From Centropus unirufus (taxonomy: Eukaryota > Chordata > Aves > Cuculiformes > Centropidae), in contig VYZI01000185.1 of assembly GCA_013397695.1 (NCBI GenBank), forward strand, positions 947,307 to 1,011,306: a stretch of DNA of 64,000 bases, written 5' to 3'. The notes under the pieces were generated by a model. It searched no databases. It was not told where the DNA came from and saw only the letters and a program-made list of their open reading frames with translations. The translations under genes were made by a program, and so were the position numbers. Positions within the stretch are counted from its first letter, which is position 1; each line of letters opens with the position of its first letter. This document shows positions 38,267-50,941 of this stretch, piece after piece.

Positions 38267-38457
38267 GGAGTTTGCCCGTTGGAAGGTGAGGAACACAGCC
38301 ATCGAGCGGAGGGACCTGCTCCACAATCCACTGCCCCTGATGCCTGAGTTTCAGAGGAGCATCCGCCTTCTGGGCAGGAGACCCACCACGCAGCAGTTCA
38401 TTGATACCATCATCAAAAAATACGGCACCCACATCCTCATCTCTGCCACCCTGGGAG
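38267..38457 (+). CDS. BRINP1: BRINP1 coding exon 3: MACPF domain, first part (residues 73-137)
   Basis: The acceptor is GTCGTCTAG|GGAG and the donor is GGGAG|GTAGGT. The exon completes Arg73, codes for residues 74-136 and leaves one base of Gly137. It starts EFARWKVRNTAIERR. Residues 125-137 contain YGTHILISATLGG, which carries the MACPF signature (aromatic-G-T/S-H). In pore-forming relatives this strand region sits in the central sheet of the fold; BRINP proteins keep the fold but are not known to make pores. It is separated from exon 2 by 31 kb and from exon 4 by 4.9 kb. The 191-base length keeps the frame (1 + 63 codons + 1). Confidence 0.97.
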
Positions 38458-39561
38458 GTAGGTGGCAACTTGTGCTGTTTTCTTACATGAGTGCTGGTGG
38501 TGGTGGGGTGCTGAAGGTGCTGAACGGCACCTGCGAGCCTCATCCGTGCTGCGTGAAGGCTGGCTGGTAGCACAGAGCCAGGCTGCAGCACCCCCAGCCA
38601 AAGCCCGTCTCGTCGTCAGACGGTGTGAAAATCCCCAGAGTATGAATAGCCTTTGCAAATGAATTCTTAGCGTGATGTGTGCGAGTTTGGCATCTGTGGT
38701 AGGGGTGCACCTGGGCTCCTCTGACAACGGCGTGTGTGTAGCAGTGTGCGTCAAGATAAACATGCTTCATTTAGCTGGGGAGCCTGTCTGTCGTTCCTGT
38801 GCCCTCATCCTTAATTTGACAACAGAGTGTGTTGATACCTCTTTTTTTTTTCAGAATGAAACCAAATGTAGGAGAAAAAAAACTCTGATCATTTCTTGTT
38901 GGAACTGGAGGAATTTTAAAGAGCTCCAGGAAAAGGGAGTTCAAGGACCTGGGCAGGGAGTGTGTGCAGCAGGGGAAGAGGTGGCTAGAAAAGCCTGTGC
39001 TGAATGTAGAAGTGAAGGTCATAACACAAAGTAGAGGTTTGAAAAAACAACAGTTAAATAAAATTCAAATTGTATACTATAGGATGGCAGAGAAAGAAGC
39101 TTGTGTGTGCAAGCAAAATATGTCAGTGATGACATGAGACAGAGTCCTGTAGGGCCATTAATCCATGCATGCCCTGCTATTGGTGCTGCATGAACAATTC
39201 AAGTACTGACTATTGAAAACAGGAGGGATGAGAATCAGCAGTTGCTCTTGATACCAACTGCTCATTTTCAACGCACTCCCTTTTTAGAGTATTTTTACCA
39301 TTCTTTACCCTTTTGGGCTGTGCAATTTAATGCTTTTCTTTTGAAAAATACTATCTGTAAGAAGGATTCTGCAGTGGTAAAGGATCTTAATGTGAGTACA
39401 GGGTTTATTGCTCCTGCTTTTTCTGATGTGCCTTGCCACATTGCAAAGTTTGTAGTGAACTTTGAGGAGTTTCTGGCCATCTGTCTGTTCCCAAAGCATT
39501 CTGCAGATACTTGGATGAGATGTAGATGAGATTAGATGTGTGCATATGATTCATGCACAAA

Positions 39562-39610
39562 TGAGGTGCTAGGTAAATTGGCGTTGTTCCATTGAAGTCA
39601 AATGACCTTA
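39562..39610. repeat. Fragment of the same palindromic repeat
   Basis: GGTGCTAGGTAAATTGGCGT followed by TGTTCCATTGAAGTCAAATG resembles one arm and the centre of the repeat at 12852. Confidence 0.4.
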
Positions 39611-42600
39611 TGTGTAGCAAATGTCCTTCAAAGAACCTCAGGCTGCTCTTCCAGACAAGACACTCAAACCATCTGCTCCATCAACAAGGAATGAGAGAGA
39701 AAGCAAGATTCCATGCTCTGAAGATTATGAGTGCCTGCCTGCATTGGGCCTTAATGAAGTCTGTATAAAGATAAACCCATTTTTATTGAAGAAATCACTT
39801 TTCAGGGCCATATTTTAGAGGCCAAGCCAGCCAAGTAAGAATCCACTAAAGCATTGATAGTGCTTTTATGGACTTACTTTTCTTTCCATTGGTATGCCCT
39901 TTTTGTCTTGCTACTCACATCTGTGGAAATTCAAACTAAGTCAGACCTTGGATGGTAAAATATATTTTTAATTTTGCCTGGGTTAGGTTGTGAATTATTC
40001 ACAGTGGCTTGTTTCTTCTCCTGATTTTACAACACAACAATTTTAAATATGCAGAGGCTTGTAACGAGAACTGGTGTTGGAGAGGAGTGCTAAATGCTCC
40101 ATCAGCCCAGAGCATGGTGAGCAATGGTAGGGGGGTGAAAAGAAGGATTTATCTTGGCAATGGCGGTCCCAGATAAAATGTAGATGAGCATGCATTATGC
40201 AAGGAGGACACACTCTAATCATAGTCTGTGGGCTAAACAAAACCACTGGGATATAAAAGCAGGCATGTCCGGGCTGTCTTGATCTCCCAATACCTCAGGC
40301 CTTCTCAGGAAGGTTACAAGAATTCTGCTTTGGACAATAGTGGTTTGTAACTTAGCTTGATGTCTTATTAGGTTGCAAACAAGTGACAAACACATGGGAA
40401 ATTGTTTTACTTTTAAATACCAGCTGTTGCATGGACCCCAGGAGGCTAGGTTATGGATCAGGCCAGGCTGAATACAGCGGCTATTTTCACACCTGGCCAC
40501 ATGAGGAGCAGCTCTGATGCCTTTCAACCTACAGAGCAGTCAGGTCCCCCCAGAGCTTAATAAAAATCTAGCTCTGCTCCAGTTTAGTTCTGTCAAAGGG
40601 ATTGTTGAAGGGTCATTTTGAGGGCATGCTTGCTCTGGGATGGAGCACACAGAGCTGAGATCCAATTTGCAGGGAAAGCCCTGAAGGAAAGACAACTTTG
40701 AACATAGCATCCGCTTAATAAACGAGAAATTAAGACTTAATAATGCAGCAAAAGTCTATTAACCCCTCTTGATCTAAGGGTTGCTTTCTCTTGCGCACAC
40801 TCCATGGGGAAGTTGTGCTTTTCCAGCTCTACACACAGGTATACAGTATATGTTTCCAGCAACAATATTTTTCCTCAGCACCCTTCACTCATAAGGGCAG
40901 TATTTGTTGGGGAAAGCATCGAACGTAGTGGGCTTTGCTTTCCTGTTTCCTTCTTCTTCCATGCAGTGAAGGGGTCCAAATGCCTCAGGGAGGAAAAATG
41001 ACAGCTTTAGTGGGGGAATTGTTCTCCACTACCCTAGAGTACAGCTTCCTTCTTCATGATGCCCAGGATCAGTTCCTAGTGGAACTGAAGAAGAGGTTGA
41101 TGCTTGGATCCAACAAGTTCCTCTAAGAATCATAGCTAAGGGGAGATTTTTCCCAGCTCTTCCCTCTCTGGACACAGAACTGCAAAATGGTGGCAAAGCA
41201 TCATTTATGTCTGCTGGGTCTCCATGCAGTTAAGTGTTTGTTACATGAGAAATACAAAACTTTTGGCTCAAAACACACTTTCACACTAATCCAGCCTATC
41301 TTCCCTCAAGCATCTTGACTAATTCCCATGCAGAGGTCTTTTTTGGTAGCAAGCAATTTGCCTCATGAAAAGTCCCAAAGTCTGACCAAAGTCAAATCCT
41401 TTTGTAAAACTTTGCTCAAAGGTGAAACTTGAAAATACATTGGCAGCAGCCAGACATCTGGTGTGCAGGGCCCGCTGTTCCTTGCACTAATCAGAGTCAT
41501 CTTATTACCTTGAGCTTTACTGGCTGTTTGCTCTAGACACCTCTTGAGTCACACCAGATACACGGGTCTTAAATCCTCCGGGATGAGATCCATCGTTCTG
41601 TTGTTTCTGTGGAGGGAACCTGATGTGCCAGGGCCTTGATCCCTGCTAAGGTCTCCCCACGCTGCTTTGTGTAAAAAGGATAAATGAAGTTAAAGCTGGT
41701 CATTTTCCAGGGAAAGTGTTTTTGTGATAAGTTAATGATGATGATATCTTTATTACTGCAACTTTGATCATGGTCAAAGGATGGTATACTGATTTTAATC
41801 AAACATTAAAGGGGCAAAGTTTTACCTACCAAACTCTACTCTGCTCCCATGAAGTTAGTATAAAAGATTTCAACTGACCAATTCTTTTGACAAAAAATAT
41901 GTTCTTTCCACCAAAAATGTGTATTTTTCATCTCAAAGCCAGAGGCTCAATCCTCAACCTATCAATTGCCTGAAAAACTGAAACCTAATAGAAATATTTT
42001 GATTTGCAGTCAGAATATTTTCAGTTTGTTTTCAGGCATTTGGCTTCCAGATGAAAGCTGGATAGTTTCCACAGAAAGCAAGGGGGAGGGTTTACTAGTT
42101 TGGTTTTTTTGCATGTATGCACAGAAATTATCGAGAAAATGAGACTATTTCAGCTAATGTGAATTCTTAAGAAAGGTACTTGTTCTCTTAAAAATTCAAA
42201 AGATGATGAAGAGCAAAATATTTCTTGGTCTAAAAAATGGGACTGCATTTTTTTGACCGTGCTATCATTTCCAGAGGCAATGTATTCATCTATCAAATCA
42301 GAACAAGTACCATTGCTCTCATTGAGAGAGCTATGTAGAAGTGGCACATTCCTACCCTAGGTATATCTTCTCTTAATTTATTGAAGTTGGAACTTCAGAT
42401 GTTAAGAATGCAGGGTGGTATTTTACTCCTTTACTTCTATAATGCCAGTGTTATGTTGAGAATGAACTGGATTTTAATCTGGCTCAAACAGCACAAATTG
42501 AACTTTTAGGTAAATATTACTTCTTGGCTTCGTGTCCTTTTCATATATCTTTGGTTGGATTCAGGTTTCTGCTTCTGTTTATGATGGTGCTATGAGGTCT

Positions 42601-42713
42601 TAACCGCTTCACTCCCAGTTTCTCTGTGATTACTCACTCAAAATCACCTGTTGTCCCTTGTATTGCACAATATTTTTCACTCTCCACTTAAATTAACTGA
42701 AAGACTCAAGGAT

Positions 42714-42727
42714 AAAAAAAAAAAAAA
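42714..42727 (+). repeat. Poly(A) run
   Basis: Fourteen A in a row. No recognisable retroposed sequence precedes it. Confidence 0.9.
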
Positions 42728-43325
42728 GGCAGAAATGCTGGTTGGTTTAACTTAACATTCTTGTTTTATTCTGTTCTCTGATCACCCTCCTTCACTCAGC
42801 CCTCAGCCCTTACTGTGTTGAATTGTCACTGGAAGCCAGAGGTACAACTAGTATTTGTTTGTCTTCTGTTCCCACCTACACAGGATGTTGGCTTTGCAAC
42901 CTGAATCATCATTTCTTCCTTCTTGAGATCAGGTCAAAGAGCTGAATAAAAATGGCATTTTCTCCATTCAGGCATGCATCATTCCAGAGGCACTGCCTAC
43001 AGAGAAAAATGTTCCTTAAGTGGGATGAATGGTCTGCATCCTTTGCAGAAGTTGTGGTAAAGCTATGCTAGCCAATAAATGTCCAAAATGATATCTACTC
43101 AATTCAGTGAAGAGCATCTCCTAGTGTAGTGGATCTACTCTTTCTGACTGAATAGAGAAGGATGCTCATGCTACTCTGAGGGTCTGGTGAGGTAGGGTGG
43201 GTTCATTTAAGAGTGCTTTAAGTGCTGTACTTCAAGTGCAACATGCAGTCATGTATTACTGTTAAGATGACACTACATGGCAATCTCCTGGGCCTTACTG
43301 TAATCCCCTTCTCTTTCTGCTGCAG

Positions 43326-43495
43326 GAGAGGAGGCCTTGACCATGTACATGGACAAAAGCCGCCTTGACAGAAAGTCAGGAAATGCTACCCAGAGCGTTG
43401 AAGCATTGCACCAGCTTGCATCCTCCTACTTTGTAGACCGTGATGGCACCATGAGGAGACTCCATGAGATCCAAATCTCTACCGGAGCAATCAAG
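43326..43495 (+). CDS. BRINP1: BRINP1 coding exon 4: MACPF domain, middle (residues 137-193)
   Basis: The acceptor is TTTCTGCTGCAG|GAGAGG and the donor is ATCAAG|GTACGG. The exon completes Gly137 and codes for residues 138-193, ending in phase 0 after Lys193. It contains EEALTMYMDKSRLD and a potential N-glycosylation sequon at Asn156 (NAT). The region lies in the MACPF fold after the signature strand. Beyond the donor the frame stays open for only about 18 codons before a stop. The match to BRINP1 is residue by residue over the whole exon, as I remember the family. Confidence 0.96.
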
Positions 43496-44778
43496 GTACG
43501 GTATCATGCCTTGGAAAGAGAAGATTGTGTGTCTGTACCAATAGTATAGGGGTTTGGGGCAGGACTTCACCAGTCCAGCGTGATGGCTTTTTTGATCATG
43601 AGTTGTTCTGTTCCCACATTGGTTTCCCAAGGTAAATTGTTCTCTTTCTGATGAACTGATTTCCCCGGTAATACCTGAAATGTGGTGGCATTTGGTCTGA
43701 TAGTTATGTAGGACAGGATACTTTCACTTTATGTAGCAGTGACATCTGGAAGGGAGAGAGGGCATAGATAATCCAGATCAGTGATGGACATTGGAAGGGA
43801 AAGACAGGTCTGTGAAATGGGCAACCCTGTGCAGCCCAGAAGTATTTTCCTCTTGTGGGTGTCAGACTGTTAAACGTCCTAGATGAATTTACTGTAAGAA
43901 AAGATGAAAAACTCACTGTGGCATTACTGAGACATCTGGAATGAAACGGAGTGAGAGACAGCTTGGGGGTTGCAGCAGGAAGGAAGGAGAGCTACTCTGA
44001 GCATACAGAATAGGGAAAATGGCTCTGTAGACAAAGGCTGCCTTCTCTGAAAGCAATCATCCTGTACTGGGGAGGGATTTTATTGTTGCTGAGTTCACTC
44101 CAGGGAAGGTGATGAGGATGGAGTTGTAATTGTTAGCCATTTCTGAAAGGTTTCAGCTCCTGTTATTGTTGTGTGGTGTCTCATGGCTGAGTCTGTTCCC
44201 TTCTGGATGGGAAATTGGATTGAGATATTGAAACAGTGACAGCAGATAATCACCCTTTGTGAATCTAGGAAGGGCAGCTCTCCTCTATGGCTGGAAACCA
44301 ACAGCAACAAGCACAGCTACAGCACCACAGGTCATCTGTGCCTCCATCTATCCTCAGCACAAGGATGGTGTGCACATATGTTGTGGGAGCAGTAGGCACC
44401 ATTGTGGGCTGGAAATCCATCTCTGAACCTTGCTTTCCAATAAGAAAAGCCAGGGAATAGTTTCTCTACTGGATTCCGATGTTTTCTGATGGAGATCCTC
44501 TATGAGAAACATCAATCTGGAGGACCTCATTGCCAAACCCAGTATAACATGCAATACCATAAAGAAAGCAGATAGAATTCACTCTATTTTTTCAGCTTGT
44601 GAGTGTGCCAAATGTTCTGTGTTTGTCCAGTGTGGGCCACTTTTTCCCAATTATGGAAGCTGCATTTTGGATTGCCTCAGCTGGTGACAAGGGTCTTTAT
44701 ATTACAAGGTCTGATACTGCCCGGGGAAGATGTGATACTGCAGTCAGAGAAAACTCTTCTTTTCTGCATCCTTAATAG
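43496..44778 (+). other. BRINP1: BRINP1 intron 4
   Basis: The intron runs from GTACGG to TTAATAG, is phase 0 and is 1,283 bases long, the shortest intron in the window. I see no repeat family or other feature in it. Confidence 0.9.
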
Positions 44779-44884
44779 GTAACAGAAACTCGGACTGGCC
44801 CCCTGGGCTGTAACAGCTACGACAATCTGGACTCTGTGAGTTCTGTCCTTCTGCAAAGCACTGAGAGCAAACTCCACCTGCAAG
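44779..44884 (+). CDS. BRINP1: BRINP1 coding exon 5 (residues 194-229)
   Basis: This is the shortest coding exon, 106 bases. The acceptor is CATCCTTAATAG|GTAACA and the donor is CTGCAAG|GTAGGG. It codes for [20 protein letters not shown] onward, to Gln228 plus one base of Gly229. It belongs to the later part of the MACPF region and carries one cysteine (Cys204). The exon begins with GTAACA, so its first bases themselves look like a 5' splice site. The conserved Val-Thr of the family and the frame continuity from Lys193 support this boundary. No ATG lies in frame here, so the exon is visible only through splicing logic. Confidence 0.95.
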
Positions 44885-47800
44885 GTAGGGCAGAGGAATG
44901 AGGGAGATGGTAACACAGGGCATGGAGTGGGGGGATGAAATGAGAGAGGGGTGGTGTTTTATCTAGCCTTTCCCCCTCCTCTACTGTGATCACTTTCTTT
45001 GCTCTAAGTTACCTGAAGCAGAAATGGTAGCTTCTGGTTCCTTCATATGGTGCTCAACACAGCAGAGCCAGGGCTTGACAGGGACTGAGCTAAAGGTGCA
45101 AGGAACTGGACCACAGAGATATGTCTATGTGCCCTCTGCCATTGAATTTTGATAGACTTCTGTGTATTATATATGCACTGGCACAAATAAATGTGACCTT
45201 TTCCATTAATATCAAACAGACTTCCCACGTCTCTCTCTGTCCCTCCCAGCTTGCTGATTTGTGTAAGAGGTTTGCAGATCAGCTTTTGGGCCTCTCTAAT
45301 GACCATAATCTTGGGGAAGAGTCAGAGGTTTTATTTGGATGCTAGAAGCTATGGCTTCGGTCCCAGTTGAGGAGCTAGTCCAGAATTCAACAGATAGAGG
45401 TCATGACTGAATTAATAAGTAAATACATGCTGGTTAGCAAGAAGTCAACTTCAGTAGCAAGAGGAAATTCAGTGGGCATGTAATTTGGGAAACTTATTCC
45501 CAAGTTTTTTGAAAAAATAAGGAAATGTGGGATTTAATTGCTCATTTGCCCAGATGGTTTTATTTCTGGAATCCTTGTACTTGCACAAATTTTAATTTTT
45601 CAGATGAATGGGCTACATTACGTCTTCCGCTTTGAGTATAATTTGGCAAGTGCTGTTTTAATCTTGGTTTCACACTGAAACTGGGTTTCATTTACTGAGT
45701 CACGTTGTGGATAGATTATTATTGTTTTTATTATTTGCCCTTAAAAATAATGGGCAGGTTGTTTTCACTCTTCCGGTGATTATCTAAATCACTGAGTTCT
45801 GGTTCTTACCTAATTAAGAATAAACAATTTGAGCCTTTTTATATACTGGGATGATGGCTGCTGGTAATGAAAATCCAAGGACGACACATCAGATAACTAA
45901 GTAAACAGCTAAATAAGCAGATAGCTTGATTTATAGGCAGACGAACTTGTAAGTAGGTAAATCAATAGATCTCTATCGGCTATGTCATCTTACAAGAGAA
46001 GAGAAGAGAAAAAGCAAGATGCCTGGAAGGAGGCAGGAGATGGGGGAAGAGGGGAAAATTTAGGAGAGAGAGGGCATGCAAGATGGAAGAGGCTGTGATT
46101 TCTGAAGGCAGCAGGCAGAGGACCTCAGGGGTCAACCACATGTAGGTTTCATGAAGCTTCGTCGTGTAACATAGCTCAGAGGGAGGTCATACCCAAGGCA
46201 AGGGAAAGAGCGAGAGAAGGGAGGAAGGTAAGAACTCTTCCTAATAGAACAAAGTGACCTTTAAATCTATACCTGAGTGTTTTCTGCCTCATCTAGAGTG
46301 TGGTTCTTGGGATAATTACCCATGATCCTTCCTCTGCTCTGAGAGGCTTCATTAGGAATTAGTCACAGGGTTGCTGGTAATGGATCGTGACCAAGTCTCC
46401 TCTCATCTGATTAGCAGCAGAGCATGAGCTGCTGACAGAAATCCATGTTACTGCCTTTGTGTCACTCTGGCTCTCAGGCTGGCTCAATAAAAGAGCAGCA
46501 TCTTCGTGACAGGGAGAATTTCTGTTTCCGAAATTGCTTGTTGCTGCCCAGCCCTGAGAGTCATGATTTCAAAGATGTGCCCCTTAGGAGATGCAGTTGC
46601 TGGACCCAGACCTAAGCTACCTTCATGCCTGCATATGGTTTGGGAAGGTCAGCCAGACTGGAGATTAAGGGAGGACCTGGACAGTGCAAGGTGTCTGGTT
46701 CGGCACCTGTGTTTACATGGGCAGAAAAGCATCATTAATATATGAACCAGTATCCATATAGAACCAGCACATTTATGTCAGATGCCTCCACCAGATATAT
46801 GCAGGTACATTTATACAGCAGCTCAGGTTTCCCTTTTTCATAGCACTAACTAGGGACAGGTTCCCTGCCCTGTGCATGGGGAGCCTTTCCTCATGGGACT
46901 GGGGGGATCCTGTTGTGGACCTTCTTCATTCGCCTGCGTTTCCAGGGCAGCTGATGCATGAGCTGCCTGGAAAATGAGAGAACCAGAGAGGGAAATGGTG
47001 CTAACAGCTTCACAGTGGTCTGGTTGTAAGCAGGCATTTGTGTTCCCCGGAAAAGAGTTCTAGGCTGAAATTTGAAAATTTGAGTAGAAAAAGCGACATT
47101 TTGAAAAGTTACAGAATATTAAAATTCCAGAGAAGTATCCTCTTGGACAGTATATGCCAATATTGCACCATGGCCCTATTTCAATAAAGTAAAATGCTTC
47201 TGTGCTGTTCTAAAGATTCCAACATAAAACAGGATATATTGCATACTAAGTAGCTTCTTACATCAAATATTGCAATAGAATATGAAAATTTGCATTAAAA
47301 TTAATATTAAAGTCTTTGCCAAGATGGGCAGAGCAGTAATGACAACACAAAACATTTCAGCTCTTCAGTGAAACAAAGAGGAAGTATGACAAGGAAAGGT
47401 CTAAATGTATTTTTCAAAAGTGCTTTTGGAGTCAACATGCTCTCAGAAAATGCTTCAGTGAAACTGCATTTTCAACAGAGAACTCTTCTGTAGAAAATGT
47501 TTCAAATAGCTCTAATTTAGAGCTGGGAAAATTTACCTCTTTTAATGCAGGAAGCCTTTTATATACAGTCCAAAGCCAAACATTTCTCTCTAATAGTTTT
47601 TCTAGGTGAATTAAGGACATGTTGCCTTATCAGACATTTCATATTCTACCTGTAGTTATCTAAGACAAACCTATACCAAATTTGCACAGCTATTCATTTT
47701 TAAAGAAGAATCTTATGTTTTACAGAGTGGCAGAATTCCTCCATCTTATCAGAAAGTTACCTTCAGAACTAAGACATTCTCCCTAGAATTTGTCACTAGC

Positions 47801-48216
47801 AAACTCACCTTCTGCAAATATTATCAGCTACTGAGGCTGCTGTGGAAGATACACCAATTCCTTGTATATCCTGGCTTGGTTTGAGGTGTTCACCCCATGA
47901 AAACTGTCCAGTATCTCCGCCCTTAAGACCAGTTTACCCCCTGCTTGGCTGCTGACATGAGGTTGCTTTATCGGTAGACAACACTGGAAGATTAAATACA
48001 TTGCTTTTTTTTACTGTTTGAAATATTCAGAGAAATTCTTAGAGGACAAAACAGCATCTTGGGTAATTTTCTTAAGGAACTGCCTGGCAGCCGGGCTCTT
48101 ACAGCTAGTGTGGCTGGCTGCAAGCTGCTCTGTGAGGCTGGTCTGCTGTAATAGCCCTTGGGACTACAGCTTTCCTGCCTTAAATGGGTCACCTGAAGCA
48201 CACGATGGTGGTCTCA

Positions 48217-48238
48217 ACGATCTTCTTACGATCTTCTT
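48217..48238 (+). repeat. Two perfect 11-base tandem copies
   Basis: ACGATCTTCTT is repeated exactly twice, followed by a decayed start of a third copy (ACAATCT). Confidence 0.9.
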
Positions 48239-50751
48239 ACAATCTCATGTTTGCAAAGATTACCTTTAAAAACCATTACAGATGTCAGTAAAGAACAGGT
48301 TTGCTTAATCAACTTAAATTCAGCAGTATTTAGTCACTGGGCATGGTACATAGCTGCATCCAAATGATGGAGGAGGGTATAAGGACTGAGATGCCACTGG
48401 TCCTATTCTTGTTAAATATCTGGCTAGGATCTGGTCATAAGGATGCTCGACACAACAGTAAAAATGTTGATATGAATCTGCCCTTGCTTGGGCATGATAA
48501 ATGTGGGGGGCATTTGTACATATATGTCAACATATAAATGTAAAAGCAGGCGCGGCTGTATTTTAGTAGCCCTAAAACTGATTTCTTCCACGAGGAAATT
48601 CTTGGCTAGGACATCTAAGTCACATGTAATCCCCACAGCATGTTTGCAATTTCAAAGTTAGGGCTTTGTGTTTGATATGTGCACACTTGTGTTTCAATGA
48701 GTAGCTGGATTTGTGTCACTCGTGTTCCTGATCTAAGCACATATTTGAATATGTGCTGCTCATTAAATGCTACAATTAACTGCATGGGTGCCAGCAGAAC
48801 CGCTTGCCTGATTAAAGTTAAGTGTTTATACAAGTGTTTTGTTGAATTGGTGCTAACTGTGCAGGGGGTCTGATTACCTCTTAAACATGAGATTATTCCC
48901 TACAAGAGAAGGTTATACTGGAGATAGTTTTTAGAAACTATGAGTTTTATGGACAGTAAGGGAGCATCTACATGTGGCACTTTGTAATATCAGATGGGAC
49001 CATAGTGTGTTTTGGATATCACAGGCTATTCATGTTTGTGCATGTGCTGAGATACGTAACGAATGCCTCTAGCAATGGGAAGTGCTTCCCTTGAAAATTT
49101 AGTTACTTTTTTTTTCCCCTTTCCCCAGTAAAAACACTCCAAAGCCAGTAGCATTTGTAACTGGGACCAGACAGCACGTCAATGCTTTTATTCAAGTTAA
49201 AATTCAAAGAGAAAATATGGTGAGCTTAAGAGCCTGTGGGCATTTGGACTTTGTACTCAAAGGCTGGAGAAGCAGGTAGGGTGGTTGCTCCTCCATGAAA
49301 GAAAGGGTAGAAAGATTTGTTCATGGGACACGGACCATGAATAAACAGAGTCAGTGAACATTAGGAAGCCCAGCTCCCCTCTCCTGTGTCCTTGCAAGCT
49401 CAGTGAATACAGCATCCCTCAGGCTTTCCAAGCCCCTTGTGTAGCTCTTTGTTCTCCAATAGTGCTGCCCTTTCTTCCTATCCTGAAGGGAAGTCTTGGA
49501 TCCTGACAGGTGAGACCATCCTTAATGTCAGCATGAAGGTTTGAAAAGGGACCATTCCTCTGTGGTGATTGCTTCAGCTAAATCCCTCAAAGAGGCTGAC
49601 CTTCAATCCTTCCTGAAGACAGCAGGAAGAAAACTAAGCTTCTTATTTAGAAACATCTTGCAAAATAACCGAAGAAACCTCAAAATGCTGATCCTTATTA
49701 GAATTATTTTGAGGTGTTTGCAGGGATACTGTAGCATGTGGTCAGCTTCTTGCAGGTTCCTTCCCTTCTTCTGCCTGCACAAAGGCAGCAGGTTCTATGC
49801 AGAGTGCCTCCAAATGCCAGGCTTAAAACCCTTCCTTGTGCAGGTGTCACAAATGTCGAGTCCAGCTGAGAGCTGCTGTGTGATCACTCTGCCTGGTGGC
49901 TGCTACTGCTCCCCTCTCGGCTACAAGGTCTGACAACAGGGCAGCTCCGTGCCACTGGGCATGGTGCTCTTGGAGACCATGCCCTGGCACTATCGGAAGG
50001 AGAGAGAAAACAGACGTCCCTGCTGCTTCAACAGCTTCCTAGTCCTCCCAAACTTGGTCTTTCAGAAGGACCTCATCAATGCTGAGGTCTCTCTGGAAAA
50101 AAAAAGCAAAAGGATAATGGGAGCCCTGGGAGCACTACTCACTGCTTTTTATTTCCCTGAGGTGGACAGGACCCATCAAAGACAGGGTCCTGAACTCCTG
50201 GAATAAGTCACAGCCCTTCCTGATCTTCCTGCACACTCTCATCCTCTGAATTATTGTCTTATTTTCATTCCACTCCAATGAGCTGTCAGACATGGATACA
50301 GTAATTCAGCGCAATAGAAAAACAAACAGATGGGTAATTGACCCGCATGCCTTCATTACACTGGAGTTCAGTGTGGCTGTTCAAGCCATAAACTCCTTTA
50401 TCTGCCACTCCAAAATCCCTAGGCCTTTTTATGAGGATGGTGATCAGGCCAGGCTTCCAGTGAAAGGCTTGCTCAGAGTTATTGTCGTCTCTGCCTGCGC
50501 ACCCCAGATGCTGACAGGGTCTGACAAGCAGGACTCCCCAGGTAGGACGAGACAGCTGTGAATCCTCAGGGACATCTGTAGGCAACAGGGGCTAAAGGAC
50601 AGGATGGAAAAACATGCATGCTGTACACCAGGCAAATGCTTAAACTGTTATCATGTCCTCTGGTACCTGAGCAAGTGTACACCTGCACTAATGCCTGCAC
50701 AGATGGGTGCATGCACAAACACTTGCTATGGAGAAAGAGACATGGGGATAG

Positions 50752-50830
50752 ATCTCCGCTAATGTAAATCTTCAGAGCACCACTGAAATCATTGGCACTA
50801 AATCCATTTGCACTTTTATAGGATTTGGCA
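50752..50830. repeat. Ancient palindromic interspersed repeat
   Basis: CTAATGTAAATCTTCAGAGC, CACTGAAATCATTGGCAC and GGATTTGGCA keep the arm-centre-arm order of the repeat at 12852, with the same spacing of GTAAATC and the central palindrome. Confidence 0.55.
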
Positions 50831-50884
50831 AGTAGCCTTCCTAGCCGGGAGTGAGCTGGAAAGACTCAGGTACCCAGTTCCTGT

Positions 50885-50941
50885 ATTTATACTGTGGGAG
50901 CTGGGCACTTAACTCTGCAAGGGTCTTTTATAAATCTTTGC
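50885..50941. repeat. Possible second ancient repeat fragment
   Basis: GGGAGCTGGGCACTTAACTC followed by TGCAAGGGTCTTTTATAAAT resembles an old amniote repeat with a GGGAGTTRGGCACCTAA core. It lies next to the previous repeat and may be part of one composite. Confidence 0.4.

Larger units (their letters stand above)
38458..43325 (+). other. BRINP1: BRINP1 intron 3
   Basis: The intron runs from GTAGGT to CTGCAG, is phase 1 and is 4,868 bases long. It contains a possible fragment of the old palindromic repeat at 39562-39610 and a run of 14 A at 42714-42727. The sequence just after the donor (to about 38620) is more GC-rich than the rest. Nothing else recognisable was found. Confidence 0.9.

Noticed and set aside
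38148..38570. 140-codon open frame read as one unit
   Set aside because: Only the part from 38267 to 38457 is coding (exon 3). The rest is intron that happens to stay open.
41580..41660. Possible MIR-like tail (CCAGGGCCTTGATCCCTGCT)
   Set aside because: Similarity is limited to about 25 bases and could be chance.
49541..50206. Two adjacent open frames (130 and 85 codons), considered as a processed pseudogene
   Set aside because: The translations match nothing I recognise, the frames are not joined by a simple shift, and there is no A-tail of a retrocopy; left as intron.
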